From assembly GCF_037026715.1 (NCBI RefSeq), contig NZ_JBANCG010000022.1, positions 1 through 10,685 of the forward strand: DNA of 10,685 nucleotides. Direction: 5' to 3'. The notes under the pieces are model-generated. The model had not been told where the DNA came from. It saw only the letters and a program-made list of their open reading frames with translations, and did not search any database. Shown piece by piece: positions 1 through 5,464 of this stretch (positions are counted from its first letter, which is position 1; each line of letters starts with the position of its first letter). Both the position numbers and the translations under genes were made by a program. The DNA is from Breoghania sp037026715 (lineage in GTDB: Bacteria; Pseudomonadota; Alphaproteobacteria; Rhizobiales; Stappiaceae).

Positions 1-37
1 GCTTTCGTCATAAAAAATTCAAGCAAGCGAGCGCGCT

Positions 38-55
38 TCAAATCTTATGATTTGA
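38..55. promoter_or_regulatory. Imperfect palindrome, candidate operator
   Basis: TCAAATC and GATTTGA form perfect 7-bp arms around TTAT, inside the AT-rich left edge. It lies about 27 nt upstream of a possible minus-strand start at 11. It resembles a dimeric regulator site in form only; no regulator can be assigned, and it does not resemble the 23-bp elements upstream of the hydratase and binding-protein genes. Confidence 0.3.
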
Positions 56-272
56 TTAACCATACTTTTGTGGAAATGACGGTACGGCTTCGGCCATTTC
101 AAGCCATTTTCGCGCTGAGCGCACCGATCGTCGTCTGTGGATTATGCGAGAGCCTCACCGACGATGACACCCGCCGTGGTCCGGATTTCACGGCCAGCCG
201 GGGGCCAGGGAATTTCCTGCACGCAATTGATGCCTGCTTAATTATTCACCATTCTCTCCGACCGGCGAGAGC

Positions 273-294
273 GCCCCGCGACACCGCGCGGGGC
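273..294 (-). terminator. GC-rich hairpin downstream of the TRAP binding-protein gene
   Basis: GCCCCGCG and CGCGGGGC form a perfect 8-bp stem around a 6-nt loop, 27 nt beyond the stop codon of the minus-strand binding-protein gene. No T-run follows on the minus strand, so it is either a weak terminator or a 3'-end stabilising hairpin. Confidence 0.35.
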
Positions 295-321
295 ACTCAC
301 ATCATCGATCAGCGGCCAACC

Positions 322-1359
322 CTATTGATCGGCGTATTTGGCGATCATCGATCGGGCATCGTCAATCAGCGCCTGCCCGTCGAAGCCCTTGCCGTCCATC
401 GCCTTCACCCAATCTGCAACGACAGGCTCGGAGGCGGTTTTCCAGCGTCCCACCTCTTCAGGGTCGAGCGTGACGATCTCATTGCCCCGCTTGACCGCCA
501 ATTCCCGCCCGTGCGCGTCGCCCTCGTCCATCACACGACCGAACTGCCGCGACAATTCCAGGCCGGAATTGTCGTCGATCACCTTCTTCAGATCGTCGGG
601 CAGCCCGTCGTAGGCGTCCTTGTTCATCGCAAAAACGAAGAAGGCCGTGTAGAGGCCGCGCGGCCCCGCAAATTCGGTGTGGCTGTCGACGAGTTCGGTG
701 ATGCGCAGCGGCCGGGTCACCTCCCAGGGAATGACGGTGCCATCGATGACGCCTTTCGACAGGGCTTCCGGCGCCGCGGTCACGGGCATGCCGACAGGCG
801 ATGCGCCCAAGCGCGCAAGCAGGTCGTTGACGATCCGGGACGGGCCACGCAGACGCTTGCCCTTGATGTCCTCCAGCTTCGTGACCGCTTTGCCGCGCAT
901 ATGAAGCACTCCCGGCCCATGAACGTGGACCGCGAGGACATGCGTGTCAGCATATTCGTCGCGAAGATGCTTTTCATAGAACTCCCAGGCGGCCGCAGAC
1001 GTTGCTTCCGCGCTCTGCGCCGTCATGAAGGGAAGCTCGAACGTCTCCGATTTCGCAAAGCGACCCGGCGCATACCCGGACAGCGTCCAGGTCAGTTCGA
1101 CCACGCCGTCCTTGACCTGATCGTAGAGCGCGGGCGGCTTGCCGCCGAGCTGCATCGCCGGGAAATGCTGGACCTTGATGCGCCCGCCGGATTCGGCCTC
1201 GATCTTGTCGGCCCACGGTTTCAGTACCTTGGCCGGAATATCGGCCTGCGGCGGCAGCATCTGATGCAGCTTGAGCGTCACGTCCTGGGCATTTGCCGCG
1301 TGGACGAACCCGATGAGCGCGGCGCCGGCAATACCGGCGCGCACGATCCGCATGTTCAT
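322..1359 (-). CDS. dctP: TRAP transporter substrate-binding protein (DctP family)
   Basis: Periplasmic solute-binding component of a tripartite ATP-independent transporter, 345 aa, the usual length for the family. Residues 1-24 are a Sec signal peptide with an Ala-Asn-Ala cleavage site before Gln25. The mature N-terminus (VTLKLHQMLPP), the segment around residues 45-73 (WADKIEAESGGRI, then PAMQLGG) and ALSKGVIDGT (about 190-198) are typical DctP signatures. Arg171 in GKRLRGP sits where the family's carboxylate-binding arginine is expected, which suggests an organic-acid ligand. The start at 1359 was chosen because GGGAGG lies 8 nt upstream; a second ATG two codons on is less well spaced. It lies 192 nt downstream of marR on the same strand, while its permeases are divergent at 3509-5346. 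An operator-like element lies 98 nt upstream. The ligand is not determinable; aromatic acid is only an inference from the neighbours. Confidence 0.93.
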   Translation of the reverse strand: MNMRIVRAGIAGAALIGFVHAANAQDVTLKLHQMLPPQADIPAKVLKPWADKIEAESGGRIKVQHFPAMQLGGKPPALYDQVKDGVVELTWTLSGYAPGRFAKSETFELPFMTAQSAEATSAAAWEFYEKHLRDEYADTHVLAVHVHGPGVLHMRGKAVTKLEDIKGKRLRGPSRIVNDLLARLGASPVGMPVTAAPEALSKGVIDGTVIPWEVTRPLRITELVDSHTEFAGPRGLYTAFFVFAMNKDAYDGLPDDLKKVIDDNSGLELSRQFGRVMDEGDAHGRELAVKRGNEIVTLDPEEVGRWKTASEPVVADWVKAMDGKGFDGQALIDDARSMIAKYADQ

Positions 1360-1390
1360 AATGTCATCCTCCCAAATATACGGGCCGTCC

Positions 1391-1405
1391 GGCGCATGAT
1401 GCGCC
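1391..1405. promoter_or_regulatory. 15-bp palindrome in the leader of the TRAP binding-protein gene
   Basis: GGCGCAT-G-ATGCGCC is a perfect palindrome with a single central base, 31 nt before the start codon. It could be an operator or an mRNA hairpin near the ribosome-binding site. GC-rich palindromes of this size can arise by chance. Confidence 0.25.
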
Positions 1406-1457
1406 TGTCCCGCGGACCCCGCGCCTCCCCGCGCAGGATCCCACCGCCACTCTAGCG

Positions 1458-1480
1458 AATTCTGTTCTGGCAGTTAACAA
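1458..1480 (-). promoter_or_regulatory. Operator-like element upstream of the TRAP binding-protein gene (copy 2)
   Basis: The 17-bp core on the plus strand is TGTTCTGGCAGTTAACA (1463-1479). With flanks, 19 of 23 positions match the element upstream of the hydratase gene at 2963-2985. Its near edge is 98 nt from the start codon, against 97 nt for the other copy. Its own arms are short (TGTT/AACA). On the minus strand TTGTTA at 1480-1475 could act as a -35 box and TAGAGT at 1454-1449 as a poor -10, but their 20-nt spacing is too long to be convincing. Confidence 0.5.
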
Positions 1481-1551
1481 TTTTGATGGAGAATGTTCAT
1501 CGGGGTCCGCCGTCCAGACCTGCCCGGAGCCCAGACGCCCGGCGACGGCCG

Positions 1552-2040
1552 TCACATGATGCGGGCAAGCAGATTGCGCAACGTCGCCTGTTCCGAACCG
1601 GTCAGAGATCCGAGAACCCGCGCCTCGTGCTTGCGGATGGCCTCGACGGCGGCATCGCGCAAACGTCGTCCCGCAAGGGTCGCCCGCAGCGCATAGGCCC
1701 GGCGGTCGCCCGGCACGCGGTGCCGGCCGATGAGTTCGCGGTCTTCCAGATGATCGACGATCAGCACCACCCCGGAGCGTTCGATGGCAAGCGCGCGGGC
1801 AAGCTGGCTCTGACTGATATCCGGATTGTCGACGATGATGGTGAGTGCGGAAAACGTCCCGGGCCTCAGGCCCAGGTGTTCGAGGCTCGCCACGAAATCG
1901 GAATGAATGGTCATGTAGGTGCGCTTCATCGCGTATCCGATGAAACTGGAAAGCACACCGGGATCGATCTCGCCCGACGTATCGATCTTCTCCACCTGCA
2001 CCTTGTCCGTCATCACCGTCTTCCGGTCTTTCGTTGCCAT
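1552..2040 (-). CDS. MarR-family transcriptional regulator
   Basis: Dimeric winged-helix DNA-binding regulator, 162 aa from the first ATG. The recognition region is DISQSQLARALAIERSGVVL (74-93) and the wing carries Asp112-Arg113-Arg114 in VPGDRRAYAL, the classic MarR DRR motif. Flanking helices (about 28-56 and 128-160) would form the dimer and ligand-binding surface. Regulators of this family next to CoA-dependent catabolic genes often sense an acyl-CoA or aromatic acid and repress their locus. The gene lies 24 nt after the enoyl-CoA hydratase and so is probably cotranscribed with it. The start is uncertain: the ATG at 2040 has only weak GAAAG upstream, whereas the ATG at 2013 has GGAAG at 5-nt spacing and would give 153 aa. 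The first ATG lies inside a 20-bp tandem duplication. I infer autoregulation through the element at 2963-2985. Confidence 0.9.
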   Translation of the reverse strand: MATKDRKTVMTDKVQVEKIDTSGEIDPGVLSSFIGYAMKRTYMTIHSDFVASLEHLGLRPGTFSALTIIVDNPDISQSQLARALAIERSGVVLIVDHLEDRELIGRHRVPGDRRAYALRATLAGRRLRDAAVEAIRKHEARVLGSLTGSEQATLRNLLARIM

Positions 2041-2068
2041 GTCGTCACTTTCGTTGCCGTATCGTCAA
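2029..2068. repeat. 20-bp imperfect tandem duplication at the hydratase/marR junction
   Basis: Positions 2029-2048 and 2049-2068 are adjacent copies with 17 of 20 bases identical; both begin TTTCGTTGCC. Copy 1 covers the upstream marR ATG and its first codons; copy 2 covers the hydratase stop codon. This suggests a local duplication that extended the intergenic spacer, or marR's N-terminus. Confidence 0.7.
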
Positions 2069-2865
2069 CCGAACCGCGGCTGACGCTTTTCGAGGAAGGC
2101 CTTGAGACCCTCGCGCGCGTCGTCGCTCGTCTGAGACAGCGCGGCACACAGGCTTTCGGCAAAAAGCCCGTCCCCGCGCGACATATCGTCGATACGCGAC
2201 AGCGCCTGGATGACGATGTAGTTCGACAGCGGCGCATTGCCGGCAATGGTGCGCGCCAGCGACAGCGCCTGATCGCGGGCCCCGCCCGGTTCGCTCAGGT
2301 AATGGGCAAGCCCGAGGGCCAGCCCCTCCTCTGCCCCGTACTTGCGACCCGTCAGCATCATTTCCACCATGCGATCCGGCCCGAGAATCCGACCAATGCG
2401 CACCGAGGCGCCGCCCCCGACAAAGATCCCGCGCCGCCCCTCGGGAAGCTGGAAGATCGTAGACGGATCCGCCACCCGCACATGCGCGGCTGCGGCGAGT
2501 TCCAGCCCGCCGCCCATGACAGCCCCCTCAAGTGCCGCCACGACCGGAAGCCCTCCGAACTGGATCATGTCCATTACCGAATGCCAGTGACGAGAGTGCT
2601 TCATCACTTCCGGTGCCGGGCGCGACACGTGCTCCGACAAATCGAGGCCGGCGGAGAAATGTCCGCCCGAGCCGGACAGCAGCGCAACGGCGACGCCTTC
2701 CGGCGGCGCAGCGAAAAAGGCTCTGAGTTCCTCGATCAGGACATCATTGAGGGCGTTGCGCTTGTCCGGGCGCTGCAAGGTCAGGTGTGCGATCCCGTCC
2801 TCGACATGAATGGTGAGCGGACCGCTTTCCGTTTCGGCCTTCCCGGCCACCCCAATCTTCGCCAT
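2065..2865 (-). CDS. Enoyl-CoA hydratase/isomerase (crotonase) family protein
   Basis: Cytosolic crotonase-fold enzyme, 266 aa, normal length. The N-terminal part has DGIAHLTLQRPDKRNALN (23-40). SAGLDL (71-76) supplies the first oxyanion-hole residue (Ala72) and MGGGLELA (117-124) the second (Gly119). Both catalytic acids of classic enoyl-CoA hydratases are present, Glu122 and Glu142, 20 residues apart as in the rat mitochondrial enzyme. This favours hydration of an alpha,beta-unsaturated acyl-CoA. Hydroxycinnamoyl-CoA hydratase-lyases such as that of Pseudomonas fluorescens lack the first glutamate. The gene heads the minus-strand unit ahead of marR and the binding-protein gene. Its ATG is preceded by GGGAGAG at a rather long spacing. 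The family is broad, so the true substrate (fatty, aromatic or alicyclic acyl-CoA) is unknown. The grouping with MarR and TRAP genes recalls p-coumarate-type loci, but no ligase is visible. Confidence 0.9.
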   Translation of the reverse strand: MAKIGVAGKAETESGPLTIHVEDGIAHLTLQRPDKRNALNDVLIEELRAFFAAPPEGVAVALLSGSGGHFSAGLDLSEHVSRPAPEVMKHSRHWHSVMDMIQFGGLPVVAALEGAVMGGGLELAAAAHVRVADPSTIFQLPEGRRGIFVGGGASVRIGRILGPDRMVEMMLTGRKYGAEEGLALGLAHYLSEPGGARDQALSLARTIAGNAPLSNYIVIQALSRIDDMSRGDGLFAESLCAALSQTSDDAREGLKAFLEKRQPRFG

Positions 2866-2946
2866 CTGGCATCTCTCTCCCGATCATCAAGGCTTTTCCG
2901 CCGGCGGGTTGCCGCCGTCGCAGCCCCATCCCTTGCCCGTTTTCGC

Positions 2947-2961
2947 TCGATTGTAAATCGA
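2947..2961. promoter_or_regulatory. Palindrome overlapping a candidate -10 box upstream of the hydratase gene
   Basis: TCGATT-GTA-AATCGA is an inverted repeat with 6-bp arms. On the minus strand it contains TACAAT (2955-2950), a five-of-six match to the sigma-70 -10 consensus, though no convincing -35 sits at the correct distance. A regulator bound here would block transcription of the hydratase gene. Confidence 0.35.
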
Positions 2962-2962
2962 A

Positions 2963-2985
2963 AATACTGTTCTTGCATTGAACAA
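2963..2985 (-). promoter_or_regulatory. Operator-like element upstream of the hydratase gene (copy 1), candidate MarR site
   Basis: The plus-strand core TGTTCTTGCATTGAACA (2968-2984) has perfect 5-bp arms TGTTC/GAACA around 7 nt. It lies between possible minus-strand boxes TTGTTT (2990-2985) and TATTTT (2966-2961), spaced by 18 nt, so a bound dimer would block polymerase. The related element at 1458-1480 lies at the matching distance upstream of the binding-protein gene. Assignment to the local MarR protein is inferred from proximity and site architecture. Confidence 0.55.
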
Positions 2986-3508
2986 AACAACACGTATCGC
3001 TTGCCCGCGCCCGCCGTCATGCTGTTAACATGTGTTCCATTCGCCGGTGGAGGCCTTGCCCTTAGACGCACGCGCGAGGGGGTGGGAAGAGGAGCCCGCG
3101 CCACCATGAAGGCGGAAAAGGAAACAGCGCACCTGACAACAGGCGGGCGCGCGGACTGGAGCGGATCGGGACAGAGCGGAAATCGCCCATGCGCCCGGCC
3201 CCGCATTCAGGCAGGGAATTTGGAGCAACGATCCGAGAGGACGTGAACAGGATCGGCTCCCTGGGAGGACAGCGGATGCAGACGACATGGCCGTTCCGGC
3301 GAAAAGCCGGCAGACGAAGGACGACCGCACACGTATATCCGGCGCCATGTGGCCGGGACAGGCGCCCCGCGACGCCGACAGTCGGCAGATGACTCCCCCA
3401 CGCATCCCCCGACCTTGCACCTGCCGCCGTCGTTGCCGCTGACGAGCCTTGCGTCGAACATCGCGCCCGGGGCACGACGACCGCCTTTCCAGCCACGAGT
3501 ACGCATCC

Positions 3509-4057
3509 ATGAAATCACCGGTTCTCACCTTGCCGGCCCGGCTCGAACGGATCTCCACGCGGATCGAGCAGATCGCCGGCCTGTTCCTGGCCGCAATCAC
3601 CATTATTGTCACCGCCTCTGCCATCGGCCGCTATGTGCTCTCCATGCCGATCCCCGATGCCTTCGACGTTTCCCGTCTCATGATGGGTGTTGCCGTGCTG
3701 TGGGGCCTCGCAAGCGTCGGCTACCGCGGCTCCCACATCAAGGTGGACCTGCTGGCGGAAATCCTGCCCGCGCGGATCCGGCGCTGGATCGACATCTTCG
3801 CGTGGCTGGTCCTGCTCGTATTCAGCTGCCTTTTCGCATGGATGCTGTTGTCGCGGGTGCAGAGCTACTACGCCTCCGCACAGGTCACCTCCGACCTGCG
3901 CATGCCGCTCTGGCCGTTCTTCGCCCTGATGTGGCTGGGCGTGACGGCCTCCGTCCTCACGGTGTTCCTGCGCATCGTGCTGATGCTGGTCGATCCGCGA
4001 AGAGGCCTGGAACATTACGAGCGATTGGACGACGAAACGAAGGAAGACGCCCGATGA
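3509..4057 (+). CDS. dctQ: TRAP transporter small permease (DctQ family)
   Basis: Small membrane subunit of the TRAP transporter, 182 aa, typical length. Four hydrophobic segments are visible at about 20-42, 53-72, 93-115 and 133-160. The GSHIKVDLL motif (74-82) after the second segment is the characteristic DctQ signature. The subunit bridges the binding protein and the large permease. The ATG at 3509 gives the usual family length, although no clear Shine-Dalgarno precedes it (CCACGAGTACGCATCC). An in-frame TTG at 3449 would add 20 polar residues and has no better signal. The stop overlaps the next start by ATGA, so translation of the two permeases is likely coupled. The partner binding protein is probably the one encoded divergently at 322-1359. 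Confidence 0.92.
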   Translation: MKSPVLTLPARLERISTRIEQIAGLFLAAITIIVTASAIGRYVLSMPIPDAFDVSRLMMGVAVLWGLASVGYRGSHIKVDLLAEILPARIRRWIDIFAWLVLLVFSCLFAWMLLSRVQSYYASAQVTSDLRMPLWPFFALMWLGVTASVLTVFLRIVLMLVDPRRGLEHYERLDDETKEDAR

Positions 4058-5346
4058 GCCCCGCCGATTTCGTCGCCCTTGCAGGCTTCATCGCCCTCTT
4101 TGCCATGATCGCGTTGCGCGTCCCTGTGGGCGTCGCGATGGGGCTCGTCGGCGTTGGCGGTTTTGCTGCCATGACGCGACTGGAGACCGGGCTCAACCTG
4201 CTTGCCATTTCTCCCGCGCGCACGGTCACCGACTTCAATCTCACCCTCATCCCGATGTTCATCCTGATGGGCGTTCTGGCGACCAATTCGGGCATGTCGG
4301 GTGAGCTGTTCCGAGCCGGTCAGGCCTGGCTCGGCCGCTATCGCGGCGGACTGGCGCTGGCCACCATCGGCGCCTGTTCCGGCTTTGCGGCGATCTGCGG
4401 ATCCTCCGTGGCGACGGCCGCCACGATGAGCAAGATCGCCCTGCCCGAGATGCGCCGCTTCGGCTATTCCGACGACGTCGCAACGGGCGTCATCGCCGCC
4501 GGCGGCACGCTGGGCATCCTGATCCCGCCCTCCGTCGTTCTCGTCATCTACGGGTTCATCACGGAGCAGGACGTCGGCAAGCTTTTCGTGGCGGGCATCA
4601 TTCCCGGCCTTCTTGCCGTCTTCCTCTACATGGCGACTGTGAGGCTCGCCTATGGCAGCAGCCTGCCTGCCGGCAATTCCGTCAGCTGGTCGGAGCGCTT
4701 CGCCTCCATCCGCGGGATCTGGGCTGTCATTCTCCTCTTCGTGGCGATCATCGGCGGCATCTATGCCGGCGCCGTTACGCCCACCGAAGCCGCAGCCGCC
4801 GGCGCCTTCATCACCGGGCTCATCGGCGTGCTGCGCGGCCGCCTCAACGCCCGCTCGCTGATGCACTGCCTGATAGAGGCGCTGAGGACCACGGTCGCTA
4901 TCTTCACCGTGCTGATCGGCGCCCTCCTCTTCGGCTATTTCCTCACCATCACCCAGACGCCGCAGAAGATCACCTCGTTCCTGATCGGCCTCGATCTCGG
5001 CAACTATGGCACCCTCGTCGTCATCCTCGCGTTCTTCGTCGTGCTGGGCTGCATTCTCGATGCCATGGCGATGATCATTCTGCTGGTACCGATTGTCTTT
5101 CCCGTCGTCACCCAGCTCGGCTTCGATCCGATCTGGTTCGGCATCATCATCGTCATGACGGTGGAACTCGGCCTCATCACCCCGCCGGTCGGCATGAACG
5201 TCTTTGTCATCAATTCGATCGCGCCGGACACAAACCTCTTCGGCATCTTTAGGGGCGTCCTGCCCTTCGTGCTGATCGATGTTTTTCGCCTGGCGCTTCT
5301 CGTCGCCTTCCCCGCGATCGTGTTGTGGTTGCCGCAAACGATGTGA
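4054..5346 (+). CDS. dctM: TRAP transporter large permease (DctM family)
   Basis: Large translocation subunit, 430 aa with about 12 hydrophobic segments; belongs to the ion-transporter superfamily and drives uptake with a sodium gradient rather than ATP. Hallmark motifs are IPMFILMGVL (66-75), GSSVATAATM (116-125), GGTLGILIPPS (150-160), VTPTEAAAAG (241-250) and LITPPVGMN (384-392); the last two conserved loops belong to the substrate and sodium binding regions of the family. The ATG overlaps the small-permease stop in an ATGA junction, and GGAAG lies just upstream, within the preceding gene. Full length, no defects. A hairpin follows at 5378. Confidence 0.95.
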   Translation: MSPADFVALAGFIALFAMIALRVPVGVAMGLVGVGGFAAMTRLETGLNLLAISPARTVTDFNLTLIPMFILMGVLATNSGMSGELFRAGQAWLGRYRGGLALATIGACSGFAAICGSSVATAATMSKIALPEMRRFGYSDDVATGVIAAGGTLGILIPPSVVLVIYGFITEQDVGKLFVAGIIPGLLAVFLYMATVRLAYGSSLPAGNSVSWSERFASIRGIWAVILLFVAIIGGIYAGAVTPTEAAAAGAFITGLIGVLRGRLNARSLMHCLIEALRTTVAIFTVLIGALLFGYFLTITQTPQKITSFLIGLDLGNYGTLVVILAFFVVLGCILDAMAMIILLVPIVFPVVTQLGFDPIWFGIIIVMTVELGLITPPVGMNVFVINSIAPDTNLFGIFRGVLPFVLIDVFRLALLVAFPAIVLWLPQTM

Positions 5347-5377
5347 GCGAGCGGCCGAGGCAAGACGGCAACGGCAA

Positions 5378-5397
5378 GGCGGCAACGGAATGCCGCC
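5378..5397 (+). terminator. Hairpin after the TRAP large-permease gene
   Basis: GGCGGCA and TGCCGCC form a perfect 7-bp stem around a 6-nt loop, 31 nt beyond the stop codon. No T-run follows, so it may be a non-canonical terminator. The sequence just before it repeats CGGCAA three times within about 25 nt. Confidence 0.35.
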
Positions 5398-5464
5398 GTA
5401 ACGCCGCAATGACATACGATTCTCCCCGCTCCAGGATCGGCGCCTTCGGGGGGATTACAGCAAC

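Larger units (their letters stand above)
1..321. other. Intergenic region at the left edge, no gene seen
   Basis: I find no credible coding sequence here; the open plus-strand frame crossing it is antisense to the binding-protein gene. The first ~90 nt are much more AT-rich than the rest of the window, as expected of a promoter region. They contain an 18-bp imperfect palindrome (38-55). A minus-strand ATG at 11-9 could start a gene running off the left edge, but only three codons are visible and no Shine-Dalgarno precedes it. The right part holds a GC-rich hairpin (273-294) just beyond the stop of the binding-protein gene. Confidence 0.5.
2866..3508. other. Long divergent intergenic region between the hydratase and TRAP permease genes
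   Basis: This 643-nt gap separates the divergent units. An AT-rich stretch (about 2945-3030) carries an operator-like element, a second palindrome and candidate minus-strand promoter boxes. From about 3030 to 3508 the sequence is GC-rich; if transcription toward the permeases starts near the AT-rich part, their mRNA would have a leader of nearly 500 nt. I find no recognisable riboswitch. A small CCGGC-GAAAA-GCCGG hairpin lies at 3296-3310. A 38-codon reading frame with good GGAGG spacing starts at 3276; I do not count it as a gene. Long plus-strand frames here are antisense or out of frame with the real genes. Confidence 0.6.

Noticed and set aside
139..147. DnaA-box-like TGTGGATTA
   Set aside because: A single imperfect copy without an AT-rich unwinding region or replication genes does not support an origin.
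52..1455. Long plus-strand open frame (467 codons) opposite the TRAP binding-protein gene
   Set aside because: It is antisense to a full-length DctP gene with signal peptide and ribosome-binding site; its translation is rich in Arg/His as expected of a GC-rich shadow and shows no family motif.
2235..2248. Perfect 14-bp palindrome CATTGCCGGCAATG, similar in core to the REP-like element
   Set aside because: It lies inside the hydratase coding sequence and is explained by ordinary codons (Ile-Ala-Gly-Asn); probably coincidental.
3023..3030. TGTTAACA as a third copy of the MarR-type element
   Set aside because: Only a half-site (GTTAACA) matches the element at 1458-1480; the other half does not align.
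1483..3246. 587-codon plus-strand open frame across marR, the hydratase and the divergent region
   Set aside because: It is antisense to two clear genes; no Shine-Dalgarno, no recognisable domain, and composition of a shadow frame.
3276..3392. 38-codon frame with good GGAGG spacing in the permease leader as a definite gene
   Set aside because: The start signal is good but the peptide has no recognisable features and there is no conservation evidence; kept only as part of a finding.
4015..5415. 466-codon minus-strand open frame opposite the TRAP permeases
   Set aside because: The translation is dominated by Asp, Glu, His and Gly, the reverse-complement image of a hydrophobic membrane protein. 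The sense strand encodes an intact DctM.
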